A stretch of 64,000 bases of DNA from Halothiobacillus sp. (GCA_020061705.1 JAGUXT010000014.1:50769-114768), one strand, 5' to 3'; positions 9,888-18,510 are shown, numbered from the stretch's first letter. Notes: generated from the sequence alone by a model not told the origin. Program-made: numbers and translations.

Positions 9888-10109
9888 TTAGTTTTTTCTG
9901 CGACCGACTAACAAAAGTAAACCACCCAAGACAATAGCACCACCGCCGACCCATACGGGAACATTGATGGTTTCTTTTTCCGACACTGAAAGCACCAAGG
10001 GCCCGATAACAGCTTGATCAGTTTTTTTGGTGTAGGTGAAACTTCCATACGCCAAACCTAATGCGCCAGCAATAATTAAGGCAATGGCGACAACATTGAT
10101 TGATTTCAT
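9888..10109 (-). CDS. Small two-TM membrane protein, probable stress cassette member
   Basis: A 73-residue protein started at the ATG at 10109, which has a strong GAGGAG site 6 nt upstream. The longer ORF-track start adds 27 residues without a binding site. It has an N-terminal membrane segment (MKSINVVAIALIIAGALGLAYG), a short polar stretch KKTDQAVIGPLVLSVSEKETINVP, and a second segment VWVGGGAIVLGGLLLLVGRRK. The motif GPLxLSVxEKETxNVPxW recurs in small proteobacterial membrane proteins of unknown role. It lies between stress-type genes on the same strand. Confidence 0.7.
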   Translation of the reverse strand: MKSINVVAIALIIAGALGLAYGSFTYTKKTDQAVIGPLVLSVSEKETINVPVWVGGGAIVLGGLLLLVGRRKN

Positions 10110-10164
10110 TTCAACTCCTCCTCGGAAAACTAATTTTTTAAGACAATGCACACAGGCTAATGAC

Positions 10165-10311
10165 TCAAATGCGACGACCTTGGATAACACGCACGAGTAT
10201 CACGACAACTGCAATGACTAGAAGTATGTGAATAAACCCACCCATGGTGTATGAGGTTACAAAACCCAATAACCATAAGATAATTAAAATGATTGCGACA
10301 GTTTCGAGCAT
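10165..10311 (-). CDS. lmo0937-type small membrane protein
   Basis: Too short for the ORF track: 48 residues beginning MLETVAIILIILWLLGFV and continuing YTMGGFIHILLVIAVVVILVRVIQGRRI. This is the compact two-helix arrangement of lmo0937-type membrane proteins (also annotated DUF5670), which are widespread and often stress-induced but of unknown function. AAGGAT lies about 7 nt upstream of the ATG. It is 55 nt from the neighbouring small membrane protein gene on the same strand, so they are probably co-transcribed. Confidence 0.8.
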   Translation of the reverse strand: MLETVAIILIILWLLGFVTSYTMGGFIHILLVIAVVVILVRVIQGRRI

Positions 10312-10420
10312 TTTAAATCCTTCTTTCTCATCTTCAAACCCGTAGTTTAAAATTACAACCTGTACGTTGAAGGTAGCACAGAAAAATTTTTTGCATCTGT
10401 TTTATTCTCAATGCTCATGA

Positions 10421-10445
10421 AAAAACCCCGCATTGCGGGGTTTTT
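10421..10445 (-). terminator. Rho-independent terminator after sll1863-like paralogue 2
   Basis: An 11-bp stem AAAAACCCCGC / GCGGGGTTTTT with an ATT loop lies 30 nt past the stop of the gene at 10475. It is nearly identical to the terminator at 9482-9504 and separates this gene from the lmo0937-type gene, so the cassette has at least two transcripts. Confidence 0.88.
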
Positions 10446-10474
10446 AGGCGAGGGGTCAAGGAGGACTCTGGTTT

Positions 10475-10768
10475 TTAGCCTTTAATTTTGGCGTAGGCTT
10501 CGTGGATGGCGTGGCGTGCCGATGCCCACGTGTTTTCAATCCCTTCCTTTAAATGCGTCCATGTGTCACTGGTGGCTTCTTCAAACTCTTTCAGCGTGGT
10601 TTTTGTTGCGTCAAGGTGGGCTTGGAGTTGGGCAATTTCTTCGTCGTACTTAACACGTTCCTCTGCGATAGCGTTTTGGGCGTGGGCTTTTAGATCATCC
10701 AGTTTGACCTGACCCGCTTCAATCTCGGCCTTGATTTCGTGCAGGAATTCTTCTTTTTTGAATTGCAT
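10475..10768 (-). CDS. sll1863-like coiled-coil stress protein, paralogue 2
   Basis: A 97-residue, helix-only, strongly charged protein (MQFKKEEFLHEIKAEIEAG...). It shares the ending DTWTHLKEGIENTWASARHAIHEAYAKIKG with the 9536-9826 protein and the middle motif AIAEERVKYDEEIAQL with that protein's ALADERIKYEKEITAI, which shows a duplication. An AGGAA site lies about 6 nt before the ATG. It has its own terminator at 10421-10445. The role is unknown; the family is associated with stress responses. Confidence 0.72.
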   Translation of the reverse strand: MQFKKEEFLHEIKAEIEAGQVKLDDLKAHAQNAIAEERVKYDEEIAQLQAHLDATKTTLKEFEEATSDTWTHLKEGIENTWASARHAIHEAYAKIKG

Positions 10769-10845
10769 GATGGATTCCTATGGTTAGTTAGTTTAGTGGG
10801 TGAAAAGCAGTGTCACACTGCACCCACTCTATGACGCTTTGATTA

Positions 10846-10935
10846 AATAGGACTTACGCAAAAGTGCCCCAGCGGCGTTCGGTGTACTGTCATCGGCGCT
10901 TTGCCTAGCTGGAACACATTTGCGTAAGCCCTATT
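10846..10935. repeat. MITE-like element, copy 1 (90 bp)
   Basis: The element has terminal inverted repeats AATAGGACTTACGCAAAAGTG and, reversed, AATAGGGCTTACGCAAATGTG. A related copy in inverted orientation lies at 34781-34890, sharing internal blocks such as GACAGTACAC and GAACGCCGCTGGGGC. There is no coding capacity. It looks like a small non-autonomous mobile element, but no matching transposase is present in the window. Confidence 0.7.
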
Positions 10936-10936
10936 A

Positions 10937-10966
10937 AAAAACCCGACACGCAATGGCCGGGTTTTT
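10937..10966 (-). terminator. Probable terminator after actP
   Basis: A stem AAAAACCCG / CGGGTTTTT with a 12-nt loop lies 27 nt past the actP stop and abuts the MITE-like element. A and T runs flank both arms. Confidence 0.7.
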
Positions 10967-10992
10967 GTTACAAAAGCAGGATTAGCTTGGGT

Positions 10993-12660
10993 TTAGTGCT
11001 TGGAAGCACCCTCGGCACCAATCCCGGTTTCTGATCGCACATACTGGCGCAGGAAGGCTTCACGCTCAGTCTTGGCACGCTCACTGTTGTCAGTGATGGA
11101 GAAAATCCACGCCATAAGGAAGGCGACCGGCATGGAGAAAATCGCCGGATCCTTGTAGGGCACGATGGCTGCCTTGAAGCCGAAGATGTCGACCCACACC
11201 GTTTTTGACAACACAACCAGCACGACGGCGGTAATCAGGCCACCCAATCCACCCATCACTGCACCGCGTGTGGTCAGGCCGCGCCAGTAAATGGCGAGGA
11301 ATAGCACAGGGAAGTTGGCGGAAGCTGCCACGGCGAAGGCCAGGCCGACCATGAAGGCGATGTTCTGGTTTTCAAAGGCGATGCCAAGGAAAATGGCCAG
11401 AATGCCCAGACCGACGGTGGCGTACTTGGAAATGCGCATTTCGGTCTGCTCATCGACGCGACCATGGCGGAAGGCGCTGGCATACAGGTCATGCGATACA
11501 GCGGATGCGCCCGCCAGGGTCAGGCCGGACACCACCGCGAGGATGGTGGCGAAGGCCACGGCGGAGATGAAGCCGAGGAACATGTCGCCGCCAATGGCGT
11601 GTGACAGGTGAATCGCCGCCATGTTGTTGCCGCCAATCAGCTTCTTGGCCGCATCCAGATACTCGGGGTTGGTGGACACCAGGATAATGGCGCCAAAACC
11701 GATGATGAAGGTCAGGATGTAGAAGTAGCCGATAAAGCCGGTGGCGAAGAACACCGATTTGCGCGCTTCCTTGGCGTCGGACACGGTGAAGAAGCGCATT
11801 AGAATATGCGGCAGACCGGCCACACCGAACATCAGCGCCAGACCGAGCGAAATGGCGGAGATCGGATCCTTCACCAGACTGCCCGGTGCCATGATGGCAT
11901 CATGCTTCGGGCTGATTTCAATCGCCTTGTTGAACATGGCGTTGAAGTCGAAACCGAACGACCACAACACGGCCAGCGCCATGAAGGTTGCGCCGGAGAG
12001 AAGTAGTATGGCCTTGATGATCTGCACCCAGGTGGTGGCCAACATGCCGCCGAAAGTGACATAAAGCACCATCAGCACACCGACGATAATCACCGCGTAG
12101 GTGTAGGGCAGACCGAACAGCACTTCGATCAACTTGCCCGCGCCGACCATCTGCGCGATCAGGTACATGGCGACCACCACCAGCGAGGCAATGGCGGCCA
12201 CGGTGCGTACCGGAATTTGCGCCAGACGGTAGGAGGCCACGTCGGCGAAGGTGTATTTGCCGAGGTTGCGCAGTTTTTCCGCCAGCAGGAACAACATGAT
12301 CGGCCAGCCGACCAAAAAGCCGATGGAGTAGATCAAGCCATCGAAACCGTTGGCATACACCAGACCGGCAATACCCAGGAAGGAGGCGGCGGACATGTAG
12401 TCACCCGCCAGTGCCAGACCGTTTTGCAGGCCGGTAATGCCGCCGCCTGCGGCGTAAAAATCCTTGGTGGTGCGCGTGCGCTTGGCCGCCCACCAGGTGA
12501 TACCCAGCGTGGCGGCAACGAAGACCAGGAACATGATGACGGCGGGTACGTTCACCGACTTGGCGGCGGCTGTGTCAGCCGCCAGTGCGATACCTGCATA
12601 AGCCATGGCAGCCAATCCGGCGGCCAGCATCAAGGGACGCATAACGAGTGATTGATTCAT
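10993..12660 (-). CDS. actP: Cation/acetate symporter ActP
   Basis: A 555-residue solute:sodium symporter family protein with an N-terminal signal-like segment ([17 protein letters not shown]) and about 13 membrane helices. Recognisable blocks are [50 protein letters not shown] and the C-terminal [31 protein letters not shown], typical of ActP. It imports acetate and related short carboxylates with a cation at the inner membrane. Its ATG overlaps the yjcH stop by 4 nt. The usual third partner, acetyl-CoA synthetase, is not adjacent. Confidence 0.95.
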   Translation of the reverse strand: MNQSLVMRPLMLAAGLAAMAYAGIALAADTAAAKSVNVPAVIMFLVFVAATLGITWWAAKRTRTTKDFYAAGGGITGLQNGLALAGDYMSAASFLGIAGLVYANGFDGLIYSIGFLVGWPIMLFLLAEKLRNLGKYTFADVASYRLAQIPVRTVAAIASLVVVAMYLIAQMVGAGKLIEVLFGLPYTYAVIIVGVLMVLYVTFGGMLATTWVQIIKAILLLSGATFMALAVLWSFGFDFNAMFNKAIEISPKHDAIMAPGSLVKDPISAISLGLALMFGVAGLPHILMRFFTVSDAKEARKSVFFATGFIGYFYILTFIIGFGAIILVSTNPEYLDAAKKLIGGNNMAAIHLSHAIGGDMFLGFISAVAFATILAVVSGLTLAGASAVSHDLYASAFRHGRVDEQTEMRISKYATVGLGILAIFLGIAFENQNIAFMVGLAFAVAASANFPVLFLAIYWRGLTTRGAVMGGLGGLITAVVLVVLSKTVWVDIFGFKAAIVPYKDPAIFSMPVAFLMAWIFSITDNSERAKTEREAFLRQYVRSETGIGAEGASKH

Positions 12661-12965
12661 TTCACATGATCCCTAAGTTCAGCAGTTAGACGGTCAAATT
12701 CCTTGTTGGCGCGCATGATGTACATGCCCGTCATGCCGATGGCGATCAGAATGACCAGAAATCCGCCGAGGATGCCGACCGAGAGCGGCGAGCCAGCCGC
12801 GATCTTGGTGGCCAAAAGCGCGGGCTGGAAGGCGATCAGCAGGATGAAGGCAAAATAAATGGCCATCATGATGATGGCCATCGTCCAGTTATAGCGGTTG
12901 CGCGTGTCAACCAGTTCAACAAAACGCTCATCCGCATGGATTTGCGTGGCCAGTTCGTGGTTCAT
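12657..12965 (-). CDS. yjcH: DUF485 membrane protein YjcH
   Basis: A 102-residue protein with two membrane helices (about 30-52 and 60-85) and a cytoplasmic N-terminus. The sequence [32 protein letters not shown] is typical of DUF485. It is the standard upstream partner of actP, and the 4-nt overlap indicates coupled translation. The function is probably accessory to acetate uptake and is inferred from context. The 270 bp to its right hold its promoter and nothing else I can identify. Confidence 0.92.
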   Translation of the reverse strand: MNHELATQIHADERFVELVDTRNRYNWTMAIIMMAIYFAFILLIAFQPALLATKIAAGSPLSVGILGGFLVILIAIGMTGMYIMRANKEFDRLTAELRDHVK

Positions 12966-13237
12966 GCCGTCCGACTCCTTTTTGTTTCGTTTTTATGAAG
13001 GCTCGAAGGCTACGACAGAGCGCGTTTGCGGTAAATCATTTTTTTCAAATTAAGCAATTACTTATGTGTATCACTTAAGCGATTATAGGCATTAAGCGGA
13101 AGGCCATGCCGATGTATTCTGCCATAGTGCAGACAGGTCGGGCTGAATTCATTCAGCTTCAATCAGGCTTTCCGCGCGCTTCGGAAGCTTACGGTCGTGA
13201 AGAATTAAAATTCGATAAATCAATGATGTATCGAATA

Positions 13238-13825
13238 TCAACCAGGGCCTTCATCGTTCTTGTCCTGCCCGAGCAGTTGCGGCGCTTCCCAGTCCTTAAA
13301 CTGTGCCAGAAGTTTGGCCAACTGTTGGAGTGCGGATGTGTCACCGATTTTGTTGAGGGCGAGGATGGAGTAATAACGCCACTCCCGCTCGTCTTTTTTG
13401 CGCGAGGTGAATTCCCGGGTCGCATAGTGCATGAGATAGGGCACAACCTGTGGTGAGCCAATCTTCTGTAAAGCAAAGATACCCAGAAGAACCGAGCCTT
13501 TCGGGTGCTTCATGTAGGCCACCACATCCTCGACGCACTCCTCCAGATGCAACCTCCCCACAAAATCCAGCGCATGGGTGCACCCCTCACGCAGCAAGCG
13601 GCGCATGACCGGGATAGCATCGCGTACTTCGGCATGGGTTGCAGCGTAGATGGTGTTCTGCAGGGCCAGATCGGGCAGTTTGGGACGTTTCAGTAGTTCC
13701 AGAATCAGCCGTCTGCCCACCTCGCTGTCCGTGTTCTGGGTGAGGAAACCGAACACGACGGCGGCCTCGCTCAGATGGCTGGCCTTGAGTTTGCCACGCA
13801 GCAATACCGCCATCTTATTGATCAA
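13238..13825 (-). CDS. HEAT-like helical repeat protein, probably the C-terminal half of a split gene
   Basis: A 195-residue helical protein (TTG start at 13825, AAGGA about 7 nt upstream; an ATG lies at 13813). It has repeated helix pairs such as ALQNTIYAATHAEVRDAIPVMRRLL, VLLGIFALQKIGSPQVVPYLMHYA and YSILALNKIGDTSALQQLAKLLAQ, which resemble HEAT or PBS-lyase-like repeats. Upstream the frame stays open and coding-like (NAGSSTQSIASKARAEAEALKDSV) for about 35 codons, back to a point where one added C near 13910 would join it to the preceding ORF. It may therefore be the second half of one gene of about 397 residues. No family assigned. Confidence 0.6.
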   Translation of the reverse strand: MINKMAVLLRGKLKASHLSEAAVVFGFLTQNTDSEVGRRLILELLKRPKLPDLALQNTIYAATHAEVRDAIPVMRRLLREGCTHALDFVGRLHLEECVEDVVAYMKHPKGSVLLGIFALQKIGSPQVVPYLMHYATREFTSRKKDEREWRYYSILALNKIGDTSALQQLAKLLAQFKDWEAPQLLGQDKNDEGPG

Positions 13826-13836
13826 GACCGAATCCT

Positions 13837-14430
13837 TCAGGGCTTCGGCCTCCGCCCTTGCCTTGGAAGCGATGCTCTGGGTTGATGAACCAGCGTTGTC
13901 ATCGTCACCCGGAAATCACTCGAAAAAGAATGAAAGAATGCTAGTCCCTTCGCTGTGTAGTTGTGGCGTATTTCGTTTGCCAGCGTGGCGATTTGCGCCT
14001 TGCGGGCATCGTCAAGTTTTTTGATCTGGTATGCGTATTCGTCCTTGATGCCCGCTGCCCCTGCATTTTCTTCAGCCAGGATTTGCAGAAATGCCAAGGC
14101 CACATCATCGGCAAGCCTGACCTGATTGCAGTAGTCATACATGGCAATACCGTGGCCCAGATACCCGGCATTTCGTCTCTCGTCCTTGACTTTCTCAAGA
14201 TCGTAAAAGGGCGCATTGCCGCCAATGGCGTGTAAAACGGCCAGAATAGAGTGAGCCAAGGGACTAGGCTCGGCGACGGCCAATGCAGAAGCAACCTCGT
14301 AATAGCGCTTTAAGGCGTCGTTGAATCCGCCTTGCTCAAGTGCCTCGAAGTTAAGGCTGGGTAGGAATTGATAGAATTCGAGCAGTTCCTGGTTGGCGGC
14401 CTGGACATTAAATTCGCTTGCGTTTTGCAT
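13837..14430 (-). CDS. Unrecognised helical protein, probably the N-terminal half of a split gene
   Basis: A 197-residue ORF with an ATG at 14430 and AGGAG 8 nt upstream. The body (YQFLPSLNFEALEQGGFNDALKRYYEVASALAVA... DYCNQVRLADDVALAFLQILAEENAGAAG) is helical and globular, without signal peptide or membrane segment. The last 20 residues (MTTLVHQPRASLPRQGRRPKP) look out of frame. With one extra base in the TTCCGGG run near 13910 the protein would continue SSDFPGDDDNAGSSTQSIASK into the downstream ORF. I do not recognise the family. Co-directional with the three genes to its right. Confidence 0.6.
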   Translation of the reverse strand: MQNASEFNVQAANQELLEFYQFLPSLNFEALEQGGFNDALKRYYEVASALAVAEPSPLAHSILAVLHAIGGNAPFYDLEKVKDERRNAGYLGHGIAMYDYCNQVRLADDVALAFLQILAEENAGAAGIKDEYAYQIKKLDDARKAQIATLANEIRHNYTAKGLAFFHSFSSDFRVTMTTLVHQPRASLPRQGRRPKP

Positions 14431-14521
14431 GGCTTGCGCTCCTGTTTGGTCTTGGTTAATTCAAAGGGTTATCTGGATGAAGACAAAAATAGTCGAATAA
14501 TTCCGTGCTTTAAAGTCCAGA

Positions 14522-15289
14522 TTATTCCTCATCAAGAGCGGCACCAGCATCCACAACGCGCACATCCGAAGCGCCCATGCGGGTCAGCCACATGGTCAGC
14601 TGCTGTCCAAAGGTCTCGATTTCTTGTGGAGTGCCTTCCACGGTAAAGGCGATTTCCCATTCGCTTTCCCCAGCACCGAATTCCGGGTGCAGCCCCCAGA
14701 AAAGTTCGTCCGCCAATAACATTCTAGTTGCTTCGGCGGAAGCCGTTGGCAGTTGCTCAAGCACGGCGATCAGGGCTTCGTCCTCGTCATAAGTCAGCTC
14801 CATTCGCGCCTCGCCAGAAGATTCCAAAAGTAACTCAAGGTGATGCGCACACGCCTGATCCGTAACGCAGAAATGCACATCAAGCTGTTTGCGCTGCGAA
14901 GCTTGCGGATGTCCGAGTATGGCAAGGTTGACAGCCCCCATCGCCTTCAGCCATGCGAGCATGATGTTTTCGAAATTGATTCGATCATGTTCATCCGCTG
15001 GCGAATCGAACGTGATGCTCCAACGCCATTTTCCCGTCGCCAGGGCGAAACCCCAATCCCAGGCATCGGGTCGAAAACTCCAGAAGCGGGCATTCTGCAA
15101 AAGTGCATCCGTGATTTTGGCGCGCTCGGCGGGCAGTCGGCCAACACGATTCTGCAAACGCTCATCCTGGGCGAATGTCTTTCCCTTGATGGCCTTTTCC
15201 ACGAATGTGAAAATCATGTTGAGTCCGTCCTGTGCGTCTTCATCAATGACGTTGAAGACGATCTGGATTGGCTTGGGTGCCTTGCTCAT
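14522..15289 (-). CDS. Unrecognised cytoplasmic protein with internal duplication
   Basis: A 255-residue acidic protein without signal peptide or membrane segment. Two halves appear homologous: ALLQNARFWSFRPDAW...GKWRWSITFDSP...NFENIMLAWLKAMGAVNLAILG (about 62-133) and MLLADELFWGLHPEFG...SEWEIAFTVEGT...TFGQQLTMWLTRMGASDVRVVD (about 187-248). Both have a FW-[SG]-hydrophobic-P motif, then a W-x-[WI] strand, then a helix ending W-L-[KT]-x-M-G-A. It starts with MSKAPKPIQIVFNVIDEDAQDG. The family is unknown to me. It lies 91 nt before the split HEAT-like gene and 132 nt after the Sel1/membrane gene. Confidence 0.7.
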   Translation of the reverse strand: MSKAPKPIQIVFNVIDEDAQDGLNMIFTFVEKAIKGKTFAQDERLQNRVGRLPAERAKITDALLQNARFWSFRPDAWDWGFALATGKWRWSITFDSPADEHDRINFENIMLAWLKAMGAVNLAILGHPQASQRKQLDVHFCVTDQACAHHLELLLESSGEARMELTYDEDEALIAVLEQLPTASAEATRMLLADELFWGLHPEFGAGESEWEIAFTVEGTPQEIETFGQQLTMWLTRMGASDVRVVDAGAALDEE

Positions 15290-15420
15290 GTTGTCATTCT
15301 TCGTTGGTGGGTCTGGCTGGATCTGTCCGGGCGTGGGGGGATATTTTCATCGTGCGGTAGATAGTCTGAAATTCTTGGCTGTTGCTGATTCATGCTGAAA
15401 CGCCCATTTTCCCAGCCTTG

Positions 15421-16353
15421 CTAAGCAAGTTTGGCGAGCTGAACCATGAAATACATAAAAATGCTCGCTGCGAGGAACATCGGTACATAAAGTTGCAAGC
15501 TTACCCAAAAATGCCCACGATCCTGTGGGTAGCGGAAGTAGGTTAAAAGGTAAATCAAGCCGGATAAAACCGGCATACATATCCATATATAAACCTCCAT
15601 GCCGGGAGTGACTCCGGCCATGAAACTCCCGACGAATGGATGCTTGATCCTTCCCCATTCGCCAGAAGAAACCCACCAGGCCACAACGAAGAGGCTGGTG
15701 AAATGGGGTGCCCAAAACCAGAATCGGCGCGCATAGCCGGAGAGAGATTGATCCTTGCGTGACAGGGACGGAAAAATAACAAGGGCTAACAGACAGATAA
15801 TGAATATCATGTTTTCAAAACGCCCCTGTGCCACTGCCCCTCTTAGTTTGCCAAGCGCATTCTTGGCGTACATATCGCCGCCTTCGGCAGCCCGTTGATA
15901 CCAGGCCAAAGCCTGCGCCCTGTCTGCGGAAACGAATTGCCCTTGCTGGTAAAAGGAGCCCAGTTGGAGTTGGGCGCGGATATGACCCTGGTTGGCCGCC
16001 CGCACCATCCACTCCAGAGCCAGACGATCATCCTCCGGAGCCGGATGGCCACGACCTCGCATGTATGAAAGGGAGACGTAATGCTGCGCGAGGAAATACT
16101 GGGCATCCATATCACCCTGATGGGCAAGATGGGCGCAATTCTCCAGTGTAAGGTTTTGGCACACTTCCACCCGGTTTGGGAGCGTTTGCGTATCAGCAGT
16201 GCCGGGCGACTGGGTGGCTGCCGAAGCGGCAAGCGCAAAAAGCATCAGGGCAAACACCTGCACTCCATGCCAAAAGGTTCGAGCCTGCGAGAGGGATTGG
16301 GCAACCGGGTCTTGCTGCTCCTGGGTTTTAATCGTAAGCCGGAGAAGTTGCAT
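15421..16353 (-). CDS. Sel1-like repeat membrane protein
   Basis: About 310 residues from the ATG at 16353. The longer track ORF would overlap the upstream gene and adds no domain. An N-terminal hydrophobic segment (VQVFALMLFALAASAATQ) could be a signal peptide or anchor. It is followed by roughly three Sel1-like tetratricopeptide units (AQYFLAQHYVSLSYMRGRG, ALEWMVRAANQGHIRAQLQLGSFYQ, ALAWYQRAAEGGDMYAKNALGKL), then four hydrophobic helices to the C-terminus. The repeats presumably face the periplasm. Sel1 repeats mediate protein-protein contacts; the role here is unknown. It starts 30 nt after the stop of the propeller protein gene, so they are probably co-transcribed. Confidence 0.75.
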   Translation of the reverse strand: MQLLRLTIKTQEQQDPVAQSLSQARTFWHGVQVFALMLFALAASAATQSPGTADTQTLPNRVEVCQNLTLENCAHLAHQGDMDAQYFLAQHYVSLSYMRGRGHPAPEDDRLALEWMVRAANQGHIRAQLQLGSFYQQGQFVSADRAQALAWYQRAAEGGDMYAKNALGKLRGAVAQGRFENMIFIICLLALVIFPSLSRKDQSLSGYARRFWFWAPHFTSLFVVAWWVSSGEWGRIKHPFVGSFMAGVTPGMEVYIWICMPVLSGLIYLLTYFRYPQDRGHFWVSLQLYVPMFLAASIFMYFMVQLAKLA

Positions 16354-16382
16354 GGGTAATGCCGCTGACGGATACGGATTGA

Positions 16383-18341
16383 TTAGCGATTGGCCGGGGA
16401 ATGGTACGCTTCGCCCCATTCGAAACATTGCAACCAGCCCATGGTGTTCGCGTAAATCACCTTGTTTTCGGTGGCGATGCCATGAAAGACCGGGGCGAAT
16501 GCCTTCGCTGCGCGCCAGACCACCTCGCCGGTATGACGATCCCAGGCGACTGGCACGTCATGCAGCGAGCCGAAGATCAAGTCGCCAGCGATGGCCAGCG
16601 CCCTGGCTTGCGGAGCCTCGACCCGCCATAGGCAGCGGCCATCCTCGGTGCTGTGCGCTTGTAGAAAGCCGGCGTCGTCGATGGTCTTGCAGAGGTAGAT
16701 TCCATCCGCACAGCCAAGGATGAAGGAGGGCGCACCGCAGACATACGGAGTCGCATTCTGCTCGATTTCATCCGCGCTACTTTTCCAGAGAATCGTCCCG
16801 CTCGTGAGGTCGATACACCACAGGGTGTCGAAGTTGAGGTGAACATACAGCCGTGTGCCGATGCGCGGCATAAAGCCGGAAGGCAGCATGGGGCGACCAT
16901 CCTGTGCAAGCGGAAAGCTGATGCGCCACAGAATCTCGTCGCCGGGCGCGCGACAGCCGAACAGGCCGCGCCGCTCATGCTCATAGCCGATATACAGATG
17001 GTCGCGAATCTGACGCAGGAAGCCATGTGGTGAGGGCGCGAATGCGTGGCTACCGTCATTGCGCATATGCAGCAGCTCCGGAGCTGGTTCGCGGGTGAAC
17101 GCAGTGAATTCGCCTTCGTTCCCATAATTGAAAAAGCCGCGCTCGATGTCCGGAAAGCGCGCTCCCGCAAAGTCCAGCACATTGGCGACAATCTGGCCGG
17201 TTTCACGTTCGAGCAGGTAGGGAAACACGGCAACCCGCTCGTGATTGATGGCAATGCCCCAGGCACTTTCGGCGGGCAAAGGGGTGCGCCAGCGATACTC
17301 CCCGCTTTCCGCATCGACGCAAACCACCTCGCGTCGGGCGGAACAGGCGAAGATGGCGCCATTGGACATGCAGAGTTCGAAATGCACGCCCCAGATGCCG
17401 CACTTTTTCATCTGCCACTTCGGCTTTCGTCCGGGCAGGCCGCCCTCGATTCCGCCCCAGCGGTGGTCGCCTACATTGGCGGATGCCTCCAGCCAGCCGT
17501 TCGGCATGTCCGGCGTGCGCGGTGGGAAAGCTGCCAGTACGCTGTTGCGGTCGACGGGCTGTTGGATCGCTGGCACCTCTTCAACCTCCGTGTCGAGGTC
17601 TTCCCCGTTTTCAATACGTTCGAGCAGGCGCTTCGCCTCCTTGGTGCGCAGGCGACGCAGGGCACGAACCGCTTCCGCCCGCGCTTCGAAATCAGGATGA
17701 TGCTGGACGACCCGTTTCAGCCCATCGATCGGTAACTTGAGCTTCTGTATTCCAGCCCAAGCGAGCACATCGCAGACCAGTGCAGCCTCTTCAGGCGGGG
17801 TGCGATTGAGGATGGCAAAGGCTTTCTCGGTAGCCAAAGCCTTGTCGCTGGCCGAGATGCCGGCGAAGGCCTTCTTTTTGGTGTAAAAGTCGACGTGCGG
17901 ATCGTCGAGTTTGGCGACCAGTAGCGTGATCTCCTCGGGTTCCAACGCTCGCCCCGACTCGCCCAGGCCGCATACCGCGTGTTTGAGAAAATCCGCATTG
18001 GTTGAACTCAGGATCGCGCGGGTAAAGGCGCGGGCGACGGGATCATCGCGCATGGCCAAGCCCTCGATCAGATCCGGGCGGTTGAACAGGTCGTCGCCAT
18101 CCCCGGTGTACTCATCGAACTTGCGGACCATCAAGCGCGAGATGTCTTCGCCGGGGAAACTGCGCAAACAGAACAGCGCGTCGTATTGCCTCGCCTTGGT
18201 ATGGCAGAGGGGACCAGGCTTTTCGTCAGGGTCACCGCTGTGGTAATCCGCATAGCGGATCAGAGTGGCAACGTCCCCCTGTTTCTTTGCCGCCCAGATC
18301 TCGATTTCTTCGGGGCTTTGAACGATGTCCTGGCTTGCCAT
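16383..18341 (-). CDS. Two-domain protein: helical repeats plus PQQ-like beta-propeller
   Basis: About 652 residues from the ATG at 18341, which has GAGGG 6 nt upstream. The N-terminal half (about 1-250) is helical with HEAT-like pairs (DDPVARAFTRAILSSTNADFLKHAVCGLGESG, FEARAEAVRALRRLRTKEAKRLLERIENG). The C-terminal half (about 300-650) has repeated strands of the PQQ/outer-membrane-assembly propeller type: VVCVDAESGEYRWRTPL, LWCIDLTSGTILWKSSADE, STEDGRCLWRVEAPQA, VAWDRHTGEVVWRAA. No signal peptide is visible, so it is probably cytoplasmic, unusual for this propeller class. First gene of the cluster running to 13.2 kb. Function unknown. Confidence 0.75.
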   Translation of the reverse strand: MASQDIVQSPEEIEIWAAKKQGDVATLIRYADYHSGDPDEKPGPLCHTKARQYDALFCLRSFPGEDISRLMVRKFDEYTGDGDDLFNRPDLIEGLAMRDDPVARAFTRAILSSTNADFLKHAVCGLGESGRALEPEEITLLVAKLDDPHVDFYTKKKAFAGISASDKALATEKAFAILNRTPPEEAALVCDVLAWAGIQKLKLPIDGLKRVVQHHPDFEARAEAVRALRRLRTKEAKRLLERIENGEDLDTEVEEVPAIQQPVDRNSVLAAFPPRTPDMPNGWLEASANVGDHRWGGIEGGLPGRKPKWQMKKCGIWGVHFELCMSNGAIFACSARREVVCVDAESGEYRWRTPLPAESAWGIAINHERVAVFPYLLERETGQIVANVLDFAGARFPDIERGFFNYGNEGEFTAFTREPAPELLHMRNDGSHAFAPSPHGFLRQIRDHLYIGYEHERRGLFGCRAPGDEILWRISFPLAQDGRPMLPSGFMPRIGTRLYVHLNFDTLWCIDLTSGTILWKSSADEIEQNATPYVCGAPSFILGCADGIYLCKTIDDAGFLQAHSTEDGRCLWRVEAPQARALAIAGDLIFGSLHDVPVAWDRHTGEVVWRAAKAFAPVFHGIATENKVIYANTMGWLQCFEWGEAYHSPANR

Positions 18342-18510
18342 GAAGCACCCTCGTTGCAATGGTGATGGTTTTGCCGTCGCTTACACGGTGTCCCATACAC
18401 TGATGCATAACTCGCGGCAGGCATGTGATTATTTAGCCAATCCCGCATCATATTGGAAGCCTTTGACATGGCTGGATCGAAAAATCCTCAATCAAGGGAC
18501 TTTGTGCAGT

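Noticed and set aside
13106-13456. 116-codon plus-strand ORF in and beyond the gap right of yjcH
   Set aside because: Its second half is antisense to the HEAT-like gene, no ribosome binding site is present and the sequence shows no domain.
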